From: Agelaius tricolor
Lineage: Eukaryota > Chordata > Aves > Passeriformes > Icteridae
Length of the DNA: 64,000 nt
Reading direction: 5' to 3'
NCBI GenBank assembly: GCA_023055355.1
Contig: JALJCS010000015.1
Location: forward strand, 15,296,501-15,360,500
In this document: positions 25,530-36,280 of the stretch, piece after piece
How the letters are laid out: each line of letters begins with the position of its first letter
Position numbering within the stretch: the stretch's first letter is position 1
Translations under genes and position numbers: made by a program
Notes under the pieces: generated by a model
Databases searched by the model: none
The model's input: the letters and a program-made list of their open reading frames with translations, nothing else
Told to the model about the DNA's origin: nothing

Positions 25530-28500
25530 GGCCCCAAAGCCGCTCCTAGCGATCCCTTGCTTCGCCTTCCCTCTCCTCTCGCCCGCTGAAGCAGCACCGC
25601 TCTGTGGAGCCCCGCATGTGCTGCATCCACAGCCTGATCTGGGTGAAACATCCCCTTTTTCCCTATGGTTATTTTACCCGATAGCCGGTTTGCTGCGGGC
25701 TTTGTGGGTACACGACAAACCATATTTCTGGCTGGAGACAAAAGAAGTGTGCAGAGATGCTGGGGAAAGTTAATAATTAATGACATTTTTACTAACAAAA
25801 AATTAAAAAAAAAAAAAAAGCCATAAAAATGTGGACCAGCAGCTTCTGAGCGCTCCTCCTTTTGCCCATCTTCCTGTAAAAAGCCCGTGGTAATGATCCC
25901 GATGCACCAGGAGGGGGTTTTCGCGTCCTTCCAAACAAAACTGTAGGAACGTTGGGTTAATCTCGGCACCAGGTATTTACTGTGCGTGTTTCAGGAGCTG
26001 CTCGGTGTTCCTTGGCAGCCAGACCTGTTGCCCAAAGGCACGGATGAGTGTGCAGCCAAGAGTAGATTTTGCGAGCAGGAAAGCCGCTCTGCCACGGGGA
26101 TGCATCACCCCGCGGCTCCCGGGTCAGAGCCGAGCCAGAGGCAGCGCTGCCGTGGGAGCCGACAGCACAGGACCTCGAGGAACTGAGCTGAGCCTGGCTC
26201 TGGCCGGGTGAAGCCCCCGCAGCTGCCAGGGTACGTCCTTGTGAGGGGGGAGAGTCCATCGGAGCCCGTTCTCCTCTCGCATCCGTCCCACAGCGAGCCC
26301 TGGGGCTGCGCTCCTGCCTGCTCTGCCCCTGCTGTCCCTGCGAGGGCTCAATGCCCGAGTGGGCTCTGCCTCCCTCTGCTCTCCCTCTCTCTGTGACCCA
26401 CCAGCCCGAGGAGACACGGCCAGAGCTGTTTGCTGCTCTTGCTCCATCAGCACAGATCGGAATCCCTATCCCTCAGCTCCTGCTGACAGTGGGGAAAGAC
26501 AAACACAATGTCCAGGGCCAGCCTTGCCATTGCCAAAGTCAAGGTGACTTTGCTGCTCGCTTGCCTGCAGCCTTTGTTCAGAGCACCAAGCGAGTTCCCG
26601 TGGGTGGCAGGGACAGGATAAGGCTGTGCAGGTGTTGGAGTGAAACCAGGATCAGGCACTCTGTGTGTTTTATCTGGGACTCCCTGTGCTGTTGCTGTCC
26701 TGTGGACCAGCTGTGCAGCTGTAGCCACAGCGCCGATCCTGCCTTGAGCTCAGGCTCCTGTGCTTCTCCTTCATCACAGACAAGAGGGGTAGAACTCAGC
26801 TGAGCTGCTTTCTGCTCGTTCCGTGTCTGAGCCATTGCTGGGGAAAATGCCTGCTCACTGGACAAACTTACCTGAATCCAACACTGACCTGGCTTGGAGC
26901 AGGGGCTGGAGGAACAACCTCCTGAGGCACCTGAGTGCTAAACTTCAGCAGCCCCTCTCCATGTCTGGGGGTGCTGGACCCTCCAGAGAGCCAGACCCTC
27001 ACTGCCCTCACCCACAGCAGCCAAGAACTGGTGGATCTGGAGTCAGGGGACACATCTGGACATCAGGTAGCACATGCTCCAGTTCCAGAGGCTGATTCAG
27101 AGCTCCTGGGACTGAGGCAAAACAAACAGTTGCCCTGATAGTGTCTGCTTAGCTTAGCTCACTTTGTGGCAGCAGATAAGGGGCCACAGCACAAACCAGA
27201 AGGTGTGACCAGCACATCACCCCACTGTCCTGCTGAACAATTAACTCCAATTTACAAAATTGGAGATGAAGGGCTGCAAGCTGCTTTGGTCGCCTGCGTA
27301 AATATTAACCAGGATTATCTCTCTGAACTTAACACAATTACTCTGTTTAAAAAAAACAAACAAAACTGCGGGGGCTGAGTGGCTATTGCTGATGAGTTTA
27401 CAGTTCTGTTTGTGGTCAGGCTGGTTTTCATGGCATGGAAATCTCCTGGCACAGCAGGAACAGCCGGAGGAGAATTTGCCAGCACATGAGGAGATGCCCC
27501 ATGGTCTTACAGCCTGGTATGCTCCTTTGCTAGGGACAGTGACACAAGGGACGAGCCTGAGAGCAGCTAACACAGGCCTGGTGCTGTAGGGATGCTGGGC
27601 TGTGATGCAATTTTGTCCTGACCAAAATTGCTCCCTGGGCCAGGACAGGGCAAGGATCAAAGGGCAGCAGAATCCAGACAAGCCAAGCTGATTCTCTGGG
27701 CTTGGTTCAATATGTTTAGTCTGTCAGAAGCACTGTGTGCGTTGGGTGTCTGGCTTTAAAAACTGTTTCATGGTGCTGCTGTCATGGCCCCTTTGGCTCC
27801 AAAATTCCTCAGAGTCCGTGAGCAAGAGTCTGATTTTGTTCAGGCTCTGGGGCTGGTGACCCTGGTGCTGGCAGGAGGGAGCTCACAGTGTGCTCTGGCA
27901 TTGCTGGCAGAGCTGCACTGCAGCAGGATCTGCAGGGAAGGGGTTCTCTGGCTGTCCCTGAGTGTCTCTGTGTCCAAGCAGAGCCAGTTCTGCCAGAGCC
28001 ACATCCCACGGGCATCACCTGTGGACACAGCCTGGCAGCACGGAGGAGATGTGCTCTGCCTGCACATCCTGGCAGCCTGGTGCTGGGATGGGCACGGTGA
28101 ACTTGGTCAGTTTCCCTCCCCACTGCTCAATAAGGCAAATCATCCCCAAAACAATGAACCTTCCCTGGCCCACGCTGCTCTGGGGCAGCATGAAACTTCC
28201 CTGCCAGACAAGGGAGAAAAGCCAGAACCAGCCAGGAGGTGGGGAATGAGGGGCACAGCTGGAAAACGTCCCCTGCTACCAGGGTTGCCTGTGCCAAAGG
28301 CCACAAACCGGTGGCATGGGAAGCCCCCTGCCAGCACGGGGGAATGCAGGGATGTTCCCGGGCGGGGCCGAGGCTTCCACCGGTGACACTCGCGGGGATT
28401 CCGTGCGGATGCTGGCCGCCTGCCGGAGCTCGGTGTCCCCAGAGAGGGGCCGCTGTTGGGTTTAATGTGTCGCCAATGATGTTTCTGACAGCGATGGGAT

Positions 28501-28690
28501 GCCCGAGGTTACCGGCGTGGTGCCCGGTGCCGTCCCGGCGCGGCGGCGGCCGGACGGGGAGCGGAGCCGTGCTCGGGTAGACGGGCTCCGAGGGGATTGG
28601 GATGGAGCCGGGCTTGGGGACGGGGCTGGGGACGGGGCTGAGGATGGGGGTCCTGCCGCCCTCCCGTCCCCACCCCCGTTTCCACGGCGA
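25530..28690. other. HERPUD1-PARD6A intergenic region
   Basis: About 3.2 kb between divergent genes. I see no exons, no trace of SLC12A3 (human neighbour of HERPUD1) or ACD (human neighbour of PARD6A), and no large repeat. The GC content rises from about 28.3 kb into the PARD6A island. Confidence 0.55.
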
Positions 28691-28850
28691 CGTTGTCAGC
28701 AGCCGTCTGGCCCCGCCCCTCGCCCCGCCTGGGCCAATGGCGCGGCGGCGCCCGGCCTGCCCGCCGGTGACGTCATGGCCGGTGAAAATCCCCCGTGGCC
28801 GCGGGAGCGGCGGTGGCGGCGCGGCCCCGCGGCCCGGCCCGGCCCGCACC
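28691..28850 (+). promoter_or_regulatory. PARD6A: PARD6A CpG-island promoter with CCAAT, GC boxes and full CRE
   Basis: GC boxes (CCCCGCCCC, CCCCGCC) lie near 28714-28730. CCAAT is at 28736-28740 and a palindromic CRE, TGACGTCA, at 28768-28775, 76 bases before the ATG. No TATA box is seen. This is typical housekeeping architecture. Confidence 0.65.
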
Positions 28851-31800
28851 ATGGCCAAGCACCACCGCACGCCGGCGCGCTCCGCCGAGCCCGTCATCGA
28901 GGTCAAGAGCAAGGTAAGCGCCCGCCGGGGACGGGGCCGGGGATGCCGATGCCGATGCCCGCGCCGGTTCCGCCGGGTCACGACCGAGCGCGTCGCCCCC
29001 GCGTCGGGCGGCACACGTGGGGTGGCACCGCGCACCGGGGAGCGGCGCGGGAGCCAGGCCAGGCGGGCTCTCCGCTCCCGGCGCTGCGGCGGCGCTGCCC
29101 GGAGCCTCCCCGAGCGCAGCCCGGCCCGGCGGCCGCGGCGTCCCGCCACCGTGGGCTCTGCCGGGCCGCGGGCTCGCTCGGTGCGGCCGTGGGAACGCCG
29201 CGGCGGAGCGCTCGCCAGATGCGCAGGGCGCCGGTGCGCCCGTTCCGGCAGCCCCGGTGTGCGGGGTGGCCCCCGGCGGTGCGGGTGTGCGGGGTGCGCG
29301 GTCACCCCGGGGACACACCTCGCCCAGATGTGCACTCATCCAGATGTGCGTGCTCGCCAAGGCAGGCTCATCCCCGGCTGTGCCATCACCCAGATGTGCG
29401 CCCCCAGCAAGGGACGAGCCCCTGTCGCGCATCCAGATGTGCACACCTGCATGACTGTGCGCTCGCCCAGTTGTGGTCTCCCGCAGACGTGTCTGCTCAC
29501 CCAGATATGCGCTCACCTGGCACACCCTTGCCCAGATGTGTGCTGTCACCCAGATATGCACCATCGCCCACCTGCGCCCATCCACCCATCCCTGTGCTCA
29601 CCCAGACGCGTGCACTCCCTTTCTGCACCCTTATCCAGCTGTGCATTCTTATCCAGCTGTGCCACTGCCGGCTCGGGACCCCCGGCAGGGTGCAGGGTGC
29701 TCTCCTTCCCAGGACGTGGTGGCCACCGCCTGCCCCGACAGCTGGGGTGTGACCCCCGCGGGCAGCGCGATCCTCGCAGCGCTCCTCAGCCTGTTCTTAA
29801 TTGGCTTCCCGTTCGTCGTGACGGAAGGAGGCATTAATTAGCGCTGTTGCTCACCAGGTGCTACGGCAGCGCCCGTGTCGCAGGGAATGGCCTCCCGGCA
29901 GCGCGGAGTCTGCCACGGCTGATGGTACGGCCGGAGCGTCCTTCCTCCGCCGCGGGGCCATCTTTGTGCCCCATCACTTCGGTGTTTGGGCAGAAAAACG
30001 GCTTCCCTCCTCTTACTTTGTTTTTGGGACGGGCTCCTCCTGACTGGCTCTGCCTGCCCCGGGGCAGCTCTGTGTGGTACCCTGCCTGCATCGGTCCTGC
30101 CAGCCGGGGTCTGCCCTGCCCAGAGTCACCCTCTTCCTCCTCTTCCTCGTCCTCCCCTGCAGTTCGACGCTGAATTTCGCCGCTTTGCCATGAAGCGCTC
30201 CGGCGCCGGCAGCTTCCAGGACTTCTACCAGCTGCTGCAGACAGTGCACCAGATCCCACGGGTGGATGTGCTCCTGGGCTACACGGACATCCACGGCGAC
30301 CTCCTGCCCATCAACAACGACGACAACTACCACAAAGCCCTGTCCTCTGCCAACCCCCTCCTCAGGGTCATCATCCAGAAGAAGGGTAAGCGGGGCACTG
30401 GATGTGTCCTCCTGTCAAGAGAGATGAGCCACATCCCCCAGTACTGCTGGTTCCACCTCTGGACTGTGCCAGCAGGGCCTGGCTGGTCACACACCCTCCA
30501 GCCACTGCTTTGGTGGATGGATGTGGAGATGGAGGCACTGGGAGGCTGCCAGAACCCTGCCAGGGCTGTGGCAACCACACGGGCTCTCCCTGGCAGCCCA
30601 GGGCTCCTGCCTCAGCCCAGCCCCATGCGACCTGGTGAGCAAAGGCAGATCCTTGCAATTCACCCCTTTGAAGTTGTGTTTTCCAGCCTAGCCAGCGTGG
30701 GCTCCCAGATAACACCCGTGTTGCTCCTGTGAGTGCTGTGCCAGCAGCCCCATCCAGCTTCCTGCCCTGAGGAGGCAGCAGCCATCATTTTGGCAGAGCT
30801 GTCAGGGTGCCAGGTGCTGCTGGATTTCTGGTGCTGGGAAGAGGCTTGGTGCCTCCCTGCCCTTACCTTAGTGGCATATTCCCAGGGAACCACTTCCTTG
30901 CACAGGTACACCTGATAGCATCCTGGTGAAGATGATGTGTGTCCTGGTGAAGATGAAAGCCTCCAAGTGACAAACACTGAGTATTTCTCCTGTTTGCAGG
31001 GAAAACAAGCCCATCCCCTTCCACTCAGTTTAGTAGCACCAAGGTTTTCTCTTTCACAGCACCATCAGTCAGCAGTTCACAGACCCAGAGCCACAGGGTC
31101 AGCACAGCATGCAGAGTGAGTCCATGTTTCCAGCTCATGTTAGCAGTATGAATTCTCTGGGCAAGAGGTGATGCTGGTGGCCAGCCCTGGCTGCTGTGTC
31201 AGTTTTCCTGGGCTTTTGCATCAGGATGATGTGGACATGTGTTTCCCCTGTGGCCACATGGTGTGGGGGCTGGCAGCAATGATCCAGGCTGCTGGAGCTC
31301 ATGGTGTGCTCAGGGGCTGTCACTGCCAGCACTGAACCATCCCCGGCTCCTGGCCCAATGCTTGGACCCAGGCTGTGACATGGAGAGCCAGTGCAGGGGC
31401 GGGTGTGCCAAGGCTGCAGTGGGAGCATCACTCCTGCTCCCAAGAGCCATCCTATGAGCTGCTGGAGAAGCCTGTGAGGGCCCCTGGCCCACTGTGCCAA
31501 GACAGCACAGCGTGCAGAGGGAGCAGGCAGAGCCTGGCTCCATGGGCAGCATGATAAGGAAGGCGAGCAGGCAGCACCAGGGAGCCCCAGCACCCAGCTG
31601 TGCCCGCAGGAGAGGGGCTGCAGGGCTGCCAGCACCTCAGGGAGGTGAGCAGAGAGGCCAGGAGCAAGTCCTGGGTGAATCACAACTAATTTAAAATGGA
31701 TCCAGGTCATCCCGAGGCTGGGCTGTCGTTGAACCGGTCTGGGTCGCTGAGGAATGTGGCTGCAGAGCCTCTCACCCCGCCGGGTGCAGGGAGCTGTGCA

Positions 31801-33903
31801 CATACACAGGTGTGCTCCTGACAGTGGGCTCTGCAGCAGCCAGTCCTGCCACAGCAGGTCAAAAAGCAAAGGCTGCAGCTGGGCTGGGCTCCCCTCTGTG
31901 CCATCACCCCGTTGGGTGAAGCCGTCCCTGCAGGGCAGCCTGGCTGGGACAATGGTGCTGCCCCTCCTTGGCTGGGCCAAGGCTCGTGGGAAGGACAGGG
32001 GAAAGTGTGGGATATTGCCAGGGCCACCATGGGGCTCATCCATGGTGTGCTGGACCTGCCTGGCCCCGCCACTCTGCGCCCCTTGGAGAGGAGCTGTGTG
32101 CTGAAATAGCTGTGGGAAAGCCTCCGCCACCCTTCCCCGAGCTAAAAATATGCCAAGGCTGTGTGTGCAGGGAGATATTTATAAACCAGGAGCCCTGTCA
32201 GGCTGGCTTGGCTAGGGAGAAATCCCATGTCCCCTGGGCTTGGGGACATCCCTGGCAGCCCTGCAGCTGGAGCAGGGTCCAGGTGCTGGTGGGGGACACT
32301 GTGTGGAATGTGCTGACCGTGAAGCATCCAGATGTGGGCTCCCCCATGGAAAGAGATGGGGAAAAACCAGAGAGGAACCAGGGGCTACTCCCCAGCACCT
32401 GGTGGATGAGGCCATGAGGGATGGGTTGGAGCTGGGCCCCACAGAGCAGCTCCAGGCCACAGTCCAGAAGGACAGAGTCTAACCCTGTATGAAGGTGCCT
32501 GATGGTGCCATAAGAGACATGGGCACAAATCACAGTCTGGGATATTCAGGTGCTCTCAGGATGCTGCAGCCCTGGGATGAATTTCCAGGAGGTGGGGAGT
32601 CTCTGTCCTTGGGAATGGCAGAGTTCTGCAGGACACAGTGGTGGCTATCACCAACCCACGCCAGTGATAGCCCTGCTCTGGTGGGGCAGAGGACTCTGGT
32701 GCTGTCTCCTGGGCTTGGACTCACCCTATGGGAGTTGGTTGCCACCACAGCACACTTATGTGGGGGGATCCTCTCTCCCCAAACCCAAACTGGGGCATGG
32801 CTGCAGCTCCCAGGCCATCAGGGCTGGCAGCTCTAGTGTTAAACTGCAGAGTTTGGCTTAAAGTGTGATTAAGGCTGAATCACTGCCTCGATCCCACTAA
32901 TCCTGGCCTGTGTGCCTGTGTACGCTGGGTAATCCCAGGAGATGGGCCCCAGCGGAGACAGGCTGCAGGGAGAGCCAGGCTGATGATGTGGGGAGGAAAA
33001 GCCGGTGAGAGCTGTGAGCAGGGCCCTCTGCTGAGCACTGCCCCAGCACCTGGGGCACACGCTCACATCCCTGGCAGCTCCAGCCCCTGACCCGTGTCCT
33101 CCCTCGCTCCTACAGCAGAGTCTGACGCCAGCGTCTTCGCCTCCAACTCCCTGCAGCGGAAGAAGAAGGGGCTGCTGCGGCCAGCGCACTACCGGGCCAA
33201 GCCTCACCTCCTGATCGGGATGCCCCAGGACTTCCGCCAGATCTCCTCCATCATCGACGTGGACATCCTGCCCGAGACGCACCGGCGCGTGCGGCTCCAC
33301 AAGCACGGCTCCGACAAACCGCTGGGCTTCTACATCCGTGACGGCGTCAGCGTGCGTGTGGCCCCGCAGGGCGTCGAGAAGGTGCCCGGCATCTTCATCT
33401 CCCGCCTGGTGAAGGGCGGCTTGGCCGAGAGCACGGGGCTGCTGGCGGTCAGCGACGAGATCCTGGAGGTGAACGGCATCGACGTGGCCGGCAAGTCGCT
33501 GGACCAAGTGACGGACATGATGGTGGCCAACAGCCACAACCTGATCATCACCGTCAAGCCGGCCAACCAGCGCAACAACGTCATCCGCAGCAGCAAGGCC
33601 TCGGGCAGCTCCGGCGTGTCCACGGACAGCACCCCCAGCCAGCAGACCCCCAGCCCGGCCTCGCAGTACCTGAGCAACTACAGCACGGCCGAGAGCGACG
33701 AGGAGGGGGACCTGGTCATCGAGAGCGACAGCGCCTCGCACTACATCCCCGGGGGCTGCCCCAACGGGGGCCCCGCTGAGGGAGCCCTGCGGCGGAGCCT
33801 GTCCCCGCACAGCTCGCGGGGCTCCCTGCAGTCCCTGGGCAGCCACGACGGCAGCCCTGGCAGGGGCAGCTCACGGGAGGACGGCACCCTCCTCACCCTA
33901 TAG
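28851..33903 (+). CDS. PARD6A: Partitioning-defective 6 homolog alpha (PAR6), 3 coding exons
   Basis: Cytoplasmic polarity scaffold that links aPKC (PB1-PB1), CDC42-GTP (semi-CRIB) and PAR3/Crumbs ligands (PDZ) at apical and tight junctions. Exons: 28851-28913, 30163-30385, 33116-33903. Phases close to 357 aa (human 346). The PB1 domain spans about residues 17-95 and contains the acidic OPCA-type segment [21 protein letters not shown]. The semi-CRIB is at about 129-145 ([15 protein letters not shown]). The PDZ domain spans about 154-247 with carboxylate loop PLGF at 164-167. The C-terminus is Ser-rich and disordered. The start has a strong Kozak context (GCACCATGG). The product resembles PARD6A by its [12 protein letters not shown]-terminus, its three-exon structure and its ENKD1/GFOD2 neighbours. 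PARD6B and PARD6G are paralogues. GC-rich exon 3 is intact. Confidence 0.96.
29325..29660. repeat. PARD6A: Degenerate repeat around CCAGATGTGCNCTC, PARD6A intron 1
   Basis: The motif CCAGATGTGC, or close variants (CAGACGTGT, CAGATATGC, CCAGCTGTGC), recurs roughly every 18-35 bases for about 330 bases. The copies are loosely spaced and diverged, so this is an old or degenerate satellite. Long open frames over it are by-products. Confidence 0.75.
32142..32185. other. AT-rich motif cluster in PARD6A intron 2
   Basis: CTAAAAATATGCC (32142-32154) and GATATTTATAAACC (32174-32187) stand out in a GC-rich intron. Both are near matches to MEF2 sites (YTAWWWWTAR) with one mismatch each. Possible enhancer; weak support. 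Confidence 0.25.
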
Positions 33904-34171
33904 CCGCAGGGGCCCGTGCCACTCGCTGGCTGGATGGGTTTCTGCTGATCCGGGCTGGATGTGGACACCAGGGTGATGATGTGGCCAGCGGGCAGGGGTG
34001 GAGAGGGGCTGCCCTCTGCCTTCTCCCACCCCCTGTGACCCCGGGAGCCCCACTGTGGGACCCACTCAAGCTGGGCACTGCCCCTCTGAGCAACCTTGCC
34101 TCCTCTTCCAAGCAAGCGGGGGTTTTTAATTGTTTTATTGAAATATGCATCATTAATATATTGCAATGGAC

Positions 34172-34177
34172 AGTAAA
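34172..34177 (+). terminator. PARD6A: Candidate PARD6A poly(A) signal (AGTAAA)
   Basis: AGTAAA followed by a T-rich stretch, 269 bases after the stop. This is a known but weaker variant hexamer; there is no AATAAA between the stop and here. Confidence 0.5.
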
Positions 34178-34199
34178 ACTTTTTCTAGAAAGGACCGTG

Positions 34200-36050
34200 C
34201 TTGTCCCTGGTTGATGTCACTGCAGGGAGGAGGGGGACAGTGGGTGGGTTCCCCAGCCCTGTGCACATAAGGCAGTGCCTGGGGGCTGTGGCCTTGAGCT
34301 TTGCTGCTGTGCTGGGTGACCCCACTGAGACTCATTGTGCCTGTTCCAGGACGCATGTCCAGGCTGTTTTGGGCAGCTGCCTGGCCTGATGCAGTCAGCC
34401 TTGCTTGGTCCCCCCATTCCCACCTTGTCCCCACTGCAGGGCCCTCACTAATGCAGGGGACACCTGGTCTGGCAGCAGCACCTTGGCTGTCACTCAGCCC
34501 TGCAAATGCTGCTGGGGATAGCGCAGCCCCATCCTCCTTCTTCAGCCCCAAGCTCAGGGCAGGGGGGTTCCACACCTGCCCCTGCTGCTCTGCTGGAGCT
34601 CCCAGCACCCTCAGTCCCTCTCCCAAAAGTTCCAAGCTGATGGTGGCACTCACTGCTGCCAAGGGCTTGTGGTGGGACTGGCAAGGAGGAAGCCCTGCAG
34701 CTCTCAGGGTCTGAAAAGCCAGCACCAACTCTGTTCAGAGCCTCAGGCCAGGGCAGGCTGGGAGTGCAGCAAGGGCTGAGGACACTCATGGCACACAGCC
34801 AGGGCCCAGACAGAGCAGAGAGCAGATCTGGCAGCAGGGCTGGTTAGCCCAGGCTGGTTTGGGGCAGGGAGGTGCCCAGGGGCTGTGCCCATGGCCCCCA
34901 GTCACTCTCATCCAGCCGGCTCAGCCTGGCTGGGGGTTGCCCTGAGGTGGCCCCAAGGGCACATGGGGTGATTTTCCAGTTGGCATCTCACCTCCTCCAG
35001 CCCTCCAGTGCCAAAATATTCCCCACCCCTTGGCAGCAGTGTCAGCCCTGACATCCCAGGGCACTGCAGTGTGCCAGGTGGCACAGGCAGGGCTAGGATA
35101 CTCCACAATATCCCCACTCCACAAAATCCTGCCCAGGATGGAGCAACCCCTGCAAAAAGGCAGCTGCTTAGAAAATACACACACAGTAGCAAATCCACCC
35201 TGTGTAGCAAATGGAGATGGAGCAACAGCACAAGCTGCAAGAAGGGAAAACCTGATGGGATTTCAGGGGAAAAAGTGTTCCCCCTGAGGCCAGCACTGTC
35301 TGGAGACAGAGCCCCAGCAAGGTGAAGGGGGCAAGCCCCTCCCTGGAGATTCTCCAGATTCAGTTGGATGTGGCTCCAAGCTGTGGCACTGTGCCTCTGC
35401 TGAGCAGGAGATGCACCAAGCCCTCCAGCCATCCCTCACAGCTTCTTTGCTTCATGCAGCAAAATCCCTGCAAAGGTCTGCACAGGCTCCTGCATGGCAT
35501 CTCAAAGCAGAGAGCTCACCTATGTGATGGCACCTTCCAGCCCTGTCCTGCCAGCCTGTGGATGGAGATCCAGCAGGATTTTGCACATTCTCCAGTCCAT
35601 GATCCCCTCCTGCCTGCACTGATGGTTTCTGCTGCCCACACCATTCCTCAGGCCCTGCTGGGCCCACTGGGAACTGCACACACACTGCAAGATGGCAATG
35701 ATGACTTACTGGAGTATCTCCTGCCCCACAGACAACAAAGGTTCTCCAGACATCTGACCAGACCCTCCTGACAGCTCAGCCCTTCCCTGGGCAGAAAACA
35801 CTGAAGCTCTGTGCCTCTTTCTTGTCCCCAAGCTGTCCCCTGAGCTCTCAGGTGCTCAGGATGAGCCATGACCACGGTCCAGCTCAGGAGAAAGAGAATG
35901 ACAAGGAATACCACAGGCAGCAGCACAAGAGACCTCCTACCAGTTTCTAGAAGTAGGAAAAAACAAGGAAAGAGATGTTGCTACAGATCCAGAGCAGAGA
36001 GCTGATCTGTGAGAAGCCAAGCAGCAGAGACAACTGCTCCCCAGACCACT
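34200..36050. other. PARD6A-ENKD1 convergent intergenic region
   Basis: About 1.85 kb between two convergent 3' ends. No exon, repeat family or motif that I can support. Confidence 0.55.
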
Positions 36051-36060
36051 GAGCAGGGCC

Positions 36061-36066
36061 TTTATT
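36061..36066 (-). terminator. ENKD1: ENKD1 poly(A) signal (AATAAA)
   Basis: TTTATT on plus is canonical AATAAA in the ENKD1 direction, 215 bases after the stop. Confidence 0.7.
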
Positions 36067-36280
36067 TGGGCATCTCCCTCCCTTTTCTGTGGACAAGACA
36101 CAGCACTGAAAGGTGAGCAAGAGATGCCAGCTGGGCACTGGACACTGTTATTGGCACCTCCATGGGCCCAGGGTCTGGAACTTGGCTTCTTCTCCTTCCC
36201 TCCCAAAAAGTGATGTCCATTCCAGCCCAGCAACAAAGGATGTTCAGGCAGAGCAGCACAGCCCACCTGGCCCCACCAGC

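Noticed and set aside
25037..25969. 310-codon minus-strand frame over HERPUD1 exon 1
   Set aside because: A different frame from the HERPUD1 ubiquitin-like domain, running through promoter sequence.
28127..29837. Overlapping open frames of 400+ codons on both strands
   Set aside because: They lie in the PARD6A CpG island and intron 1, where high GC removes stop codons. None shows a known domain apart from the 21 codons of PARD6A exon 1, in one plus-strand frame.
32869..33846. 325-codon minus-strand frame
   Set aside because: Antisense shadow of PARD6A exon 3; the plus strand encodes the clear PDZ protein.
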